A stretch of 64,000 bases of DNA from Bacteroidota bacterium (lineage in GTDB: Bacteria > Bacteroidota > Bacteroidia > Chitinophagales > JADIYW01). Numbering within the stretch: position 1 is the first letter of the stretch; every line of letters starts with the position of its first letter. This document shows positions 35,903 through 43,656 of this stretch, one piece after another. Where the stretch lies: NCBI GenBank assembly GCA_963169645.1, contig CAUJCO010000008.1, positions 62,001-126,000 of the forward strand. The letters run 5' to 3'. The position numbers and the translations under genes were made by a program. The notes beneath the pieces were generated by a model. It worked only from the letters and a program-made list of their open reading frames with translations. It had not been told where the DNA came from and made no database searches.

Positions 35903-36829
35903 ATGAGTCAACTTAGTTCAAAACATGTCATTGGAATAGAACATCTAACGGTGGATGATATTCAATTGATTTTGAAAACGGCGACTCAGTTCAAAGAAAT
36001 TATCAATCGACCTATTAAAAAAGTACCTACCTTACGCGACATCACCATTGCCAATTTGTTTTTTGAAAATTCTACCAGAACACGCATCTCGTTCGAATTG
36101 GCACAAAAAAGATTGTCGGCTGACGTCATCAATTTTACTTCGTCTTCTTCGTCTGTAAAAAAAGGAGAAACTTTATTAGATACCGTGAATAATATTTTGT
36201 CTATGAAAGTAGATATGATAGTGATGCGGCATGAAAGTCCGGGTGCTGCACATTACCTGGCAGAACGCGTAGATGCACAAATAGTAAATGCAGGTGACGG
36301 TACACACGAACATCCGACACAAGCTTTATTGGATACCTATTCAATGCAAGAAAAAATTGGTGATGTAAAAAATAAAAAAATTGCCATCATCGGTGATATC
36401 ATGCATTCCAGAGTGGCATTATCCAATATTTTTTGCTTGAAAAAATTAGGAGCAGAAATTTTGTTGTGTGGTCCTTCAACTTTGATACCAAAACATATTG
36501 GTGCATTAGGTGTACACGTTTCGCATAATGTAGATGAAGCCTTGCAATGGTGCGATGTGGCAAACGTGTTACGTATTCAATTAGAAAGACAAAATACTAA
36601 ATATTTCCCGTCGTTGCGAGAATATGCTTTATATTTTGGCGTTAATAAACAACGATTAGATAAACTCCAAAAAGAAATCGTTATCATGCATCCGGGTCCG
36701 ATAAATCGCGGTGTGGAGTTGACATCAGATGTGGCAGATAGCGAACATTCTATTATTTTAGAGCAAGTAGAAAATGGGGTTGCCATCCGTATGGCAGTAA
36801 TGTATTTACTTGCCAATAAACAAGCTTAA
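35903..36829 (+). CDS. pyrB: Aspartate carbamoyltransferase catalytic subunit
   Basis: 308 residues. Carbamoyl-phosphate-binding motif FFENSTRTRISFELAQKRL and the GDGTHEHPTQALLDTYS block are diagnostic; HPGPINRGVEL near the end is the aspartate-site loop. The enzyme makes N-carbamoyl-aspartate, the committed step of pyrimidine synthesis. It sits behind pyrR; no pyrI regulatory-subunit gene is adjacent, so it may be the unregulated trimer type. The PhnA gene begins 8 bp downstream and probably belongs to the same transcript. Confidence 0.96.
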   Translation: MSQLSSKHVIGIEHLTVDDIQLILKTATQFKEIINRPIKKVPTLRDITIANLFFENSTRTRISFELAQKRLSADVINFTSSSSSVKKGETLLDTVNNILSMKVDMIVMRHESPGAAHYLAERVDAQIVNAGDGTHEHPTQALLDTYSMQEKIGDVKNKKIAIIGDIMHSRVALSNIFCLKKLGAEILLCGPSTLIPKHIGALGVHVSHNVDEALQWCDVANVLRIQLERQNTKYFPSLREYALYFGVNKQRLDKLQKEIVIMHPGPINRGVELTSDVADSEHSIILEQVENGVAIRMAVMYLLANKQA

Positions 36830-36837
36830 ATTTTTTT

Positions 36838-37389
36838 ATGAATCCAAACTTAAAAGCACGCTGCGAAAATTTGTGCGAATTATGTAGTAATCAAGATGCA
36901 ACTTATGCATATACAGTAACACCTAAAGACGATACTTCAATAGCCAACCAAGTGGCAGTTTGCGATACTTGTTTAGAAAACATGGAAGCACCCAATACAG
37001 GAAATTATTGGACTTTTTTAGAAGGTAGTATTTGGAATCCGGAGCCAAGTGTACAAGCCCTTAGCTATCGAATTATATTTAAACATAAAGAGGAAAGCTG
37101 GGCAAATGAATTATTGAGCGGTGTAGAAATAGACGATAATATTGTGCAATGGGCATTAAGTGCTTTCGAGCAAGCCGATGTGCACAAAGATGCTTACGGA
37201 AATGTATTAGAAAATGGCGATACCGTCGTGCTTACACAAGCCCTTAATGTAAAAGGCACCAGCTTTTCAGCTGCAAAAGGCACCATAGTAAAACGCATCA
37301 AATTGGTGCACGATAATACCGAGCAAATTGAAGGAAAAATCAACGACCAAACGATCGTTATTTTAACGAAGTATGTGAAGAAATCCTAG
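36838..37389 (+). CDS. PhnA (YjdM-like) zinc-ribbon protein
   Basis: 183 residues. An N-terminal zinc ribbon (CENLCELC ... CDTC) is followed by the PhnA domain near the C-terminus (DAYGNVLENGDTVVLTQALNVKG, ending TKYVKKS). Despite the name, the family's link to phosphonate breakdown is weak and its function is unknown. It follows pyrB by 8 bp. A hairpin with no T run follows at 37452-37488. Confidence 0.88.
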   Translation: MNPNLKARCENLCELCSNQDATYAYTVTPKDDTSIANQVAVCDTCLENMEAPNTGNYWTFLEGSIWNPEPSVQALSYRIIFKHKEESWANELLSGVEIDDNIVQWALSAFEQADVHKDAYGNVLENGDTVVLTQALNVKGTSFSAAKGTIVKRIKLVHDNTEQIEGKINDQTIVILTKYVKKS

Positions 37390-37451
37390 TTTTCTTAGTC
37401 GTTCGTAGCAAGATATTAGTAGTAGGTAAGATGGTGGATGGAGTAAAAAAT

Positions 37452-37488
37452 AATTGAGTATATAAATAGTAAGCTATATATCTCAATT
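37452..37488. terminator. AT-rich hairpin between convergent genes, possible terminator
   Basis: AATTGAG (37452-37458) pairs with CTCAATT (37482-37488), extended by TATATA on each side past one bulged T. No T run follows, so termination is uncertain. Confidence 0.35.
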
Positions 37489-37520
37489 CTGAACTCCTAA
37501 TTTTTTAGTTGCCAACACGC

Positions 37521-38558
37521 TTAAACGATTTCTTGCGGAACGTAGTTTGGTTGCATTGAGTCATCGTAATAAAATTGTTGTGCCCACATTCTATATTGTG
37601 CTACCGGACCATCTCCTTTTGCTAATATAGGCGGATCGATGTAAATCTTATTTTTCCAAATATCAAAATCCATACTTACATCATGGCAATATCCTTTATA
37701 TGCACCTTTTAATATGAGTTTATGGGCTAATTTATTTGGTAAAATATTTAGTAAAGGTGATATTTTACTAAAGCTTTTCATTTTTTTGATACTTACACCA
37801 ATACGTAATTTCAACTTCCCGATGTCTGTTGGAGTAGGTAATACAAAATGTCTGGTTTCTAATCCTAATTCCGGAATATCAGTTTTTACAAACGAATAAC
37901 CTAAACCATGTACATTCACATGAAATTCGGTACGAATTAATCTCTTTTTGCCTACAAAATCCGCTAAGCGATGCATAGCGTATTTAGCATATAAATAATG
38001 TTCGTGTGCTTCCATTTCATGTAACGTTTCTACACCGGAATAGCCATGTACAATACCGAAATGTCCAACATCTACACTGTTTTCAGAGGTTTCCTGCGGA
38101 TGCGAGTTAAAATTATATTCTGCAAATTTTACTTCTGTCCATTCACTCCAATCTTCTTGCGGTACAAACCAAGAAGGTGCAGTATTTTTCTCATCAAACC
38201 AAACTAAAATTAAATCATTTTTTTCATCAAAATGAAAGGTTGGAATTTTTAAACGAGAAGATGGTTTGGTGCCATACCCTGTTGCTGTACAATCACCTTT
38301 AGAATCAAAACAAAAATGATGAAAAGGACATTTAATGTTTTCACCTTCTATTATTCCGCCATGACCGAGATGTGCACCCATGTGTGGGCAATAAGGCTCT
38401 GTTACATTTAATTTCCCGCTTTCTGTTCTATATAAAAGTATATCTTTCCCAACTAATCTTTTTGTTACAACAGCTCCATTTGGAACCTCGTGTGCATGTG
38501 CTACTACATACCAACCATTTGGAAATGGTTTTAAAGGAATCTTTTTATAGCTTGCCAT
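37521..38558 (-). CDS. Rieske non-haem iron oxygenase, KshA/DAF-36-like
   Basis: 345 residues. Rieske [2Fe-2S] ligands: CPHMGAHLGHGG (C-x-H) and CPFHHFCFD (C-x2-H) at ~57-85. The catalytic iron site is ENSVDVGHFGIVHGYSG (D, H, H) at ~160-175. This arrangement is that of 3-ketosteroid 9alpha-hydroxylase and the cholesterol 7-desaturase (Neverland/DAF-36) branch. It acts on a steroid-like or polycyclic substrate with electrons from an unseen reductase. It is divergent from the acyl-CoA dehydrogenase gene, with two perfect palindromes between them. Confidence 0.82.
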   Translation of the reverse strand: MASYKKIPLKPFPNGWYVVAHAHEVPNGAVVTKRLVGKDILLYRTESGKLNVTEPYCPHMGAHLGHGGIIEGENIKCPFHHFCFDSKGDCTATGYGTKPSSRLKIPTFHFDEKNDLILVWFDEKNTAPSWFVPQEDWSEWTEVKFAEYNFNSHPQETSENSVDVGHFGIVHGYSGVETLHEMEAHEHYLYAKYAMHRLADFVGKKRLIRTEFHVNVHGLGYSFVKTDIPELGLETRHFVLPTPTDIGKLKLRIGVSIKKMKSFSKISPLLNILPNKLAHKLILKGAYKGYCHDVSMDFDIWKNKIYIDPPILAKGDGPVAQYRMWAQQFYYDDSMQPNYVPQEIV

Positions 38559-38588
38559 CGTTTTATGTGTTATGCATCAAAAAAAGGG

Positions 38589-38596
38589 CAAAATTA
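38589..38596 (-). promoter_or_regulatory. -7 promoter box of the Rieske oxygenase gene
   Basis: Minus strand TAATTTTG, exact TAnnTTTG, 30 bases before ATG 38558. The palindromes lie 61-99 bp upstream of it. Confidence 0.5.
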
Positions 38597-38656
38597 TTGA
38601 TTCTATGCTGAATTTCTCTATAACATTTGATAACAAATAATTAACTTTTATTGTTG

Positions 38657-38670
38657 ACCAAACGTTTGGT
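38657..38670. promoter_or_regulatory. Perfect 14-bp palindrome, operator candidate 1
   Basis: ACCAAACGTTTGGT. It overlaps the -33 TTTG of the acyl-CoA dehydrogenase promoter, the place for a repressor. The form resembles TetR-family operators. Confidence 0.6.
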
Positions 38671-38696
38671 ATTTCAATGCATGCATTGTATTTTAG
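38665..38696 (+). promoter_or_regulatory. Promoter of the acyl-CoA dehydrogenase gene
   Basis: TTTG (38665-38668), 20-bp spacer, TATTTTAG (38689-38696), one mismatch from TAnnTTTG. The -33 element lies inside the first palindrome and the spacer contains the second. Confidence 0.6.
38675..38688. promoter_or_regulatory. Perfect 14-bp palindrome, operator candidate 2
   Basis: CAATGCATGCATTG, four bases after the first palindrome and directly against the -7 box. Its sequence is unrelated to the first, so two regulators may meet here. Confidence 0.5.
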
Positions 38697-38756
38697 TATT
38701 GTATTTAGCTGATAAATAAAAGCAAAAAAATAATTAATAATATTAAAATTAAAAGG

Positions 38757-40556
38757 ATGAGTGAAACACTAACCGAAACTAAAAATTTACTTAAAGGTGG
38801 TGAATTTTTAGTGAAAGAATCAAATTACAATGACGTCTTTACACCGGAAGACATCAATGAAGAGCAACAAATGATTATCGATACGGTTGTATCATTTGTG
38901 AACACAGAAATTATTCCTGTTTATGATAGAATTGAACACCAAGAACCCGGATTAACGGAATCTTTGTTAGTTAAAGCAGGTGAATTAGGATTATTAGGAT
39001 TAGCCATTCCGGAAGAATATGGCGGAATGGGAAAAGATTTTAATACCAATTCATTGTTAGTTGAGTATATGGCAAAAGCGCGTTCTTTTTCTTTGTCATT
39101 AGGTGCACATATTGGTATTGGAACTTTGCCTATAGTATATTTTGGTAACGAACAACAAAAATCTTACTATTTACCCAAATTGGCGAGCGGTGAATTAAAA
39201 GCGGCTTATTGCTTAACGGAACCAAGCTCTGGCTCTGATGCATTAGGTGCAAAAACCATTGCTACATTAAATGCAGAAGGCACACATTATATTGTAAACG
39301 GACAGAAAATGTGGATTACCAATTCCGGTTTTGCGGATGTTTTTATTGTGTTTTGCCAAATTGATGGCGATAAATTTTCTTGTCTTATTATCGAAAAAGG
39401 CATGGAAGGTTTGACTTTAGGAGCAGAAGAGAAAAAAATGGGAATTAAAGGTTCATCCACTCGTCAAGTATTTTTAGAGAATGTAAAAGTTCCGAAAGAA
39501 AATTTATTAGGTGAAATTGGGAAAGGACATTTAATTGCATTCAATATTTTAAATATTGGTCGTTACAAATTAGCTGCAGGTGTGTTAGGTGGTTCAAAAG
39601 GTGCATTGGAGCAATCTGTTTCGTACGCTGTGGAACGCCAACAATTCAAAACTCCAATTGCTAGTTTTGGTGCTATACAATACAAATTGGCTGAAATGGC
39701 AACGCGTATTTATGCATTACAAAGTGCATGCTATCGTGCAGCAGATATGATAGATAACAAAGAAAAAGAATTGGTAGCAGAAGGAAAAAAATATCAAGAA
39801 GCAATTATGTTGGCTGCGGAAGAATACGCAATTGAATGTTCTTTGTTGAAATTTATTGGATCAGAAGTGTTGGATTATTGCGTAGATGAAAACGTACAAA
39901 TACATGGTGGAATGGGCTATTCCGAAGAATTGTCGGCAGCAGGCACTTACCGCGATGCACGTATCAATCGTATTTTTGAAGGCACCAACGAAATTAATCG
40001 ATTACTTTCTGTAGATATGTTGTTTAAACGTGCTATGAGCCAAAAAATAGACATCATGTCGCCGGCAATGGCAGTACAAAAAGAGCTAATGAGCGTACCT
40101 GATTTTAGTAGTGATGCAGATGAAACACCATTAGCTGCTGAGGTGAAGGCAATTCGCCATGCTAAAAAAGCGATATTAATGACAGCAGGTGCAGCCGCTC
40201 AAAAGTTAATGACAAAACTAAAAACAGAGCAAGAAATTTTGATGAATGTGGCTGATATGTTGGCAGAATTATATCCTATGGAATCCACCGTGTTGCGTAC
40301 GCAAAAATGGATTGAAAAATCCGGTGAAGTAGCTTGTCAGACACAAATTGATATGACAAAAGTATTCATTTCGGATGCTATGGAACGTTTAAATTTACAC
40401 GGTAAACATGCACTACAATCCTTTGCAGAAGGAGATGAATTAAGAATTATGTTGATGGGTTTAAAACGCTTTACAAAATATGATACATTTAATACGAAAG
40501 AAGCGAGAAGACGCATTGCTGCAAAAGTAATTGAAGTCGGAAAATATCCTTTCTAA
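38757..40556 (+). CDS. Acyl-CoA dehydrogenase, long C-terminal-extended type
   Basis: 599 residues, longer than the ~380 of short/medium-chain types because of a ~170-residue C-terminal extension like that of VLCAD/ACAD9-type enzymes. Motifs: LGLLGLAIPEEYGGMG, AYCLTEPSSGSDALG (FAD contact), MWITNSGFADVF, GGMGYSEELSAAGTYRDARI, and FEGTNEINRLL, which holds the usual catalytic glutamate region. It carries out the first step of fatty acid beta-oxidation. A repressible promoter with two palindromes is directly upstream; a strong terminator follows. Confidence 0.93.
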   Translation: MSETLTETKNLLKGGEFLVKESNYNDVFTPEDINEEQQMIIDTVVSFVNTEIIPVYDRIEHQEPGLTESLLVKAGELGLLGLAIPEEYGGMGKDFNTNSLLVEYMAKARSFSLSLGAHIGIGTLPIVYFGNEQQKSYYLPKLASGELKAAYCLTEPSSGSDALGAKTIATLNAEGTHYIVNGQKMWITNSGFADVFIVFCQIDGDKFSCLIIEKGMEGLTLGAEEKKMGIKGSSTRQVFLENVKVPKENLLGEIGKGHLIAFNILNIGRYKLAAGVLGGSKGALEQSVSYAVERQQFKTPIASFGAIQYKLAEMATRIYALQSACYRAADMIDNKEKELVAEGKKYQEAIMLAAEEYAIECSLLKFIGSEVLDYCVDENVQIHGGMGYSEELSAAGTYRDARINRIFEGTNEINRLLSVDMLFKRAMSQKIDIMSPAMAVQKELMSVPDFSSDADETPLAAEVKAIRHAKKAILMTAGAAAQKLMTKLKTEQEILMNVADMLAELYPMESTVLRTQKWIEKSGEVACQTQIDMTKVFISDAMERLNLHGKHALQSFAEGDELRIMLMGLKRFTKYDTFNTKEARRRIAAKVIEVGKYPF

Positions 40557-40576
40557 ATTTTTTTTTCAATTTTTAT

Positions 40577-40613
40577 AAAACGGAGTCAATTTGTTTTGAC
40601 TCCGTTTTTTTTT
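40577..40613 (+). terminator. Intrinsic terminator of the acyl-CoA dehydrogenase gene
   Basis: Stem CGGAGTCAA (40581-40589) with TTGACTCCG (40596-40604), loop TTTGTT, followed by T9. The A tract on the other side makes it usable in both directions. Confidence 0.93.
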
Positions 40614-40782
40614 CATATTATAATTATCTCATAAGCAAATATTAAACTAAAATGCAAGCACGCTGCAAATGCCTTTTTCCAGCGTTTCTGCTAAAAAATC
40701 AAATCAATTGCCATTTTTTCACACTATATTTTATTGTTTAAAACTTAAAAATATCCAATTCCAAAATCCACTTCGATTTTCG

Positions 40783-40790
40783 TATTTTTG
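40783..40790 (+). promoter_or_regulatory. -7 promoter box of dnaX
   Basis: TATTTTTG, exact TAnnTTTG, six bases before ATG 40797; the mRNA would be leaderless or nearly so. No clear -33. Confidence 0.5.
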
Positions 40791-40796
40791 TATCGC

Positions 40797-41936
40797 ATGG
40801 AAAATTTCATTGTTTCGGCTCGTAAGTATCGTCCTTCCAAATTCTTAGATGTGGTTGGGCAAGAGCAAGTATCCGAAACCTTGAAAAAAGCCTTGTCTTC
40901 CGGAAAATTAGCCCAATCTTTCTTGTTTTGCGGTCCGCGTGGTGTTGGAAAAACAACATGTGCCCGAATTTTAGCTAAAGCAATCAACTGTGAAAATGCC
41001 GGTGCTGATTTTGAACCATGCAATGAATGCAATTCTTGTAAGTCGTTTGCACAAAATGCATCGTTTAATATTTTTGAATTAGATGCTGCTTCAAATAATA
41101 GCGTGGACGATATTCGAACTTTAGTAGATCAAGTTCGTTTTGCACCACAATCCGGAAAATATAAAGTGTATATTATAGACGAGGTACACATGCTGTCGTC
41201 CGGTGCGTTTAACGCATTTTTGAAAACCTTGGAAGAGCCACCAAGCTATGCCATTTTTATTTTGGCTACTACCGAAAAACATAAAATTATTCCAACGATA
41301 TTATCTCGTTGTCAAATCTTTGATTTTAAACGTATTTCTGATAAAGATATAGTTCGACAATTACAGAAAATTGCCCACAGTGAAGGAATTACGGCAGAGC
41401 CATCTGCATTGCATGTAATTGCACAAAAGGCGGATGGTGGTTTGCGTGATGCATTATCGCTGTTCGATAAAATTGTCAGTTTTGCCGGAAAAAATATAAG
41501 CTATCAAGATGTAATTAATAACCTGAATATTCTGGATCACGATTATTATTTTAAAATCACAGAATATTTTATGATAGAAGATTCGTCAGCTGTATTGAAT
41601 GCATTTAATGAAATTATTCATAATGGTTTTGATGCTGAAATGTTTTTGTTAGGAATGGCCGAACATTTTAGAAATTTATTAATCAGTAAAGACGATAAAA
41701 CTGTTTTATTATTAGAAGCGGCAGATGACGTAAAAGATAAATATTACAAACAAGCCAACTTAGTAAACGAAACATTTTTATTAAATGCTTTGAATACGAT
41801 TAATCAATGTGATATTGATTATAAAACATCCAAAAACAAACGCTTACACGTTGAGTTGGCTTTGTTGAAAATTTGTTTCTTAAATACACAAATAGAAAAT
41901 ACACTTTCTGTGATTTTAGGTGAAAAAAAAAACTAA
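40797..41936 (+). CDS. dnaX: DNA polymerase III clamp-loader subunit, zero-frame (gamma-like) product
   Basis: 379 residues ending at TAA 41934, one base after an A10 run. The start is ATG 40797 (MENFIVSARKYRPSKF); a TTG three codons earlier lies in the promoter box. AAA+ clamp-loader motifs: CGPRGVGKTTCARILAKA, the zinc module C-x8-C-x2-C-x2-C (CENAGADFEPCNECNSCKSF), DEVHMLSSGAFNAFLKTLEEPP, and SRCQIFDFK. The C-terminal part is the collar domain. This is a complete gamma-type subunit. The tau extension is in the -1 frame beyond the A run. Confidence 0.93.
   Translation: MENFIVSARKYRPSKFLDVVGQEQVSETLKKALSSGKLAQSFLFCGPRGVGKTTCARILAKAINCENAGADFEPCNECNSCKSFAQNASFNIFELDAASNNSVDDIRTLVDQVRFAPQSGKYKVYIIDEVHMLSSGAFNAFLKTLEEPPSYAIFILATTEKHKIIPTILSRCQIFDFKRISDKDIVRQLQKIAHSEGITAEPSALHVIAQKADGGLRDALSLFDKIVSFAGKNISYQDVINNLNILDHDYYFKITEYFMIEDSSAVLNAFNEIIHNGFDAEMFLLGMAEHFRNLLISKDDKTVLLLEAADDVKDKYYKQANLVNETFLLNALNTINQCDIDYKTSKNKRLHVELALLKICFLNTQIENTLSVILGEKKN
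41923..41932 (+). other. A10 slippery tract in dnaX (frameshift/transcript-slippage site)
   Basis: Ten A follow GGTG, and the zero frame reads GAA AAA AAA AAC TAA, stopping at once. A shift of -1 anywhere in the run gives AAA CTA AAA TCC and stays open to 42613. AGGTG (41918-41922) could act as an internal Shine-Dalgarno stimulator. No hairpin is evident downstream. Confidence 0.75.
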
Positions 41937-42613
41937 AATCCATCCTTCAATTTTATAAATCGAAACGAAATAAACCACCTGATGTTGTTCAGTTAGAAGA
42001 TGAATCTTTGTATTTTTCATCGTTAGATAATCCAAATTCAAATGCTGTTTCTATAGAAGAAGTTTTGCAAACACCATTAGCAGAAATCAAAACACAGATT
42101 GAAGCAGAAAAAGTTATGAATCCTTCTGTAAATAAAGAGCAACTAACCACCCAAGGATCGAAACGAGAACTGCCAAAAAGTTCCGGTTTAGGCTCAATGT
42201 TTAAGGATATCAATAAGCATATTGTGGTCGTAGAAAAAAAACAGAAAGTGGAATTGACAGCAGATAATGTGGAGGAACTTTGGAAAAATTTTTTAGCGGA
42301 AGGAAAACAACATTTGCAACCCGCTTTTTTAAATGTAGCGCAAACACAAAAGCCGGTTTTGGTAAACGACAAAATTCAATTTACACTTACGAATAATATC
42401 TCACTCGAGATTTTGCAATTGCATAAATTAGATATTACATCGTATTATAGAAACCATACATCCAATAATACAGTGGTACCGGAATTTATTTTGCTTCGCG
42501 ATCCCAATGCAACTAAACAATACAAAACCAATAAAGATAGGTTGAAAGATATGATAGATAAAAATCCGGTTGTGTTGAAACTGTTAGAAAAGTTTGATTT
42601 GAACGAATATTAA
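41930..42613 (+). CDS. dnaX: dnaX tau-specific C-terminal region (-1 frame, expressed by frameshift or slippage)
   Basis: Open in the -1 frame from the A10 run (residues KLKSILQFYKSKRNKPPD) to TAA 42613, about 227 residues. It contains an acidic linker and a C-terminal domain with VEELWKNFLAEGKQHLQPAFL and KLDITSYYRNHTSN, features of the C-terminal region of full-length DnaX in Bacteroidota. Joined to the first 378 residues the product would be about 605 residues, the expected size of a tau subunit. There is no plausible independent start, only TTG codons such as 42008, so it is read as a fusion and not as a separate gene. A genuine frameshift or an assembly error in the homopolymer are the alternatives. 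Confidence 0.75.
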   Translation, partial: KLKSILQFYKSKRNKPPDVVQLEDESLYFSSLDNPNSNAVSIEEVLQTPLAEIKTQIEAEKVMNPSVNKEQLTTQGSKRELPKSSGLGSMFKDINKHIVVVEKKQKVELTADNVEELWKNFLAEGKQHLQPAFLNVAQTQKPVLVNDKIQFTLTNNISLEILQLHKLDITSYYRNHTSNNTVVPEFILLRDPNATKQYKTNKDRLKDMIDKNPVVLKLLEKFDLNEY

Positions 42614-42621
42614 TATTTTTG
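42614..42621 (+). promoter_or_regulatory. -7 promoter box of the CoA-binding protein gene
   Basis: TATTTTTG, exact TAnnTTTG, 15 bases before ATG 42637 and directly after the dnaX stop. Confidence 0.4.
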
Positions 42622-42636
42622 TTTATTAGTTATAGC

Positions 42637-42999
42637 ATGAATAAGAAAACAGTCGTTTTAGGTGCAAGTCCAAAAGTAGATAGATACAGCAATAAAGCGG
42701 TGCGTATGTTGCGTTCTAATCAGCATGCTGTAATTGCATTAGGTTTTGAAGAGGCATTTATCGGTGATACACAAATTGAGACAGATTGGAAATTGCACAA
42801 AGACGTAGATACAGTTACTTTGTATCTTAATCCACAACGTCAACAAGCCTATTACGATTATATTTTAAGCTTAAATCCAAAACGCATTATCTTTAATCCC
42901 GGAACAGAGAATATTGAATTAGCATCTTTGGCACACCAAAAAAATATAACTACACTGGAGGCTTGTACATTAGTACTTCTGTCAACCGGACAATATTAA
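42637..42999 (+). CDS. CoA-binding domain protein (YccU-like)
   Basis: 120 residues from ATG 42637 (MNKKTVVLGASPK); an upstream TTG extension is not supported. The Rossmann-type CoA_binding_2 signature is VVLGASPKVDRYSNKAVRMLRSNQHAVIALG, then DTVTLYLNPQRQQAYYDYIL and RIIFNPGTENIEL. Family members bind CoA; the biological role is unknown. It lies just after dnaX and has its own -7 box. Confidence 0.87.
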   Translation: MNKKTVVLGASPKVDRYSNKAVRMLRSNQHAVIALGFEEAFIGDTQIETDWKLHKDVDTVTLYLNPQRQQAYYDYILSLNPKRIIFNPGTENIELASLAHQKNITTLEACTLVLLSTGQY

Positions 43000-43022
43000 T
43001 TGCATTATTGTAAGATGCTACT

Positions 43023-43598
43023 ATGAGAATATTTGGGTTGTTTATTTGTTTTTCTTGTATGATAGCTTGTAATCATTCTGCTAAACTAAACCCGGAAAAT
43101 GATTTTGTAGAATATATTATTCAGGCAGGTGAACAATATTCCTCCAATAATACTATCCGAATAGTAGATAGCATTTCTGAGATGAAATTTATAGCAAGAT
43201 TTGACAGCACAGCAATTTATACTTCACTTGATTCTATTAATCAATACGACATTTATAAACTATATGGTTTCTCGGATAATAACACCATGCATCATGCAAA
43301 TAGTGCACGCATTGGATGGTGTTGGCTGCATCAGAAGTTACAATTATTTGGTTATATTTATAATGATTCTGTTCGTTCAAGTCAATATATAAAATCTGTT
43401 GCATTGAATACAAACATAGATTGTTCCATTAAAGTAGCAACCAATAAGTACATCTTTACTATAGATGGCACAACCATTACAATGCCACGAACCGCTACAA
43501 TTGCAAAAGGATATCAATTGTTTCCATATTTTGGTGGTGATGAAGTAGCACCACATCTAATTAGAATTTGGATAAAAGATAATTCTGTTTATAAATAA
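43023..43598 (+). CDS. Uncharacterised exported lipoprotein
   Basis: 191 residues with a lipoprotein signal (FGLFICFSCMIACNHSAK; lipobox MIAC). Segments HHANSARIGWCWLH and QLFPYFGGDEVAPHLIRIWIKD look conserved by composition, and I recall similar blocks in unannotated Bacteroidota lipoproteins. No known domain is recognised. It would sit in the periplasm or on the outer membrane. It follows the CoA-binding gene by 23 bp, with no promoter box seen between them. Confidence 0.6.
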   Translation: MRIFGLFICFSCMIACNHSAKLNPENDFVEYIIQAGEQYSSNNTIRIVDSISEMKFIARFDSTAIYTSLDSINQYDIYKLYGFSDNNTMHHANSARIGWCWLHQKLQLFGYIYNDSVRSSQYIKSVALNTNIDCSIKVATNKYIFTIDGTTITMPRTATIAKGYQLFPYFGGDEVAPHLIRIWIKDNSVYK

Positions 43599-43656
43599 TA
43601 CGTTGCATTAAACCTTTCCAACTTTTTGTAGTCTATCATCTAAAAAAATAGAATAG

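Noticed and set aside
42008-42613. Separate 201-residue gene after dnaX
   Set aside because: It begins only at a TTG, the frame is open back to the A10 run, and the sequence fits the C-terminal part of DnaX, so it is better read as the tau extension.
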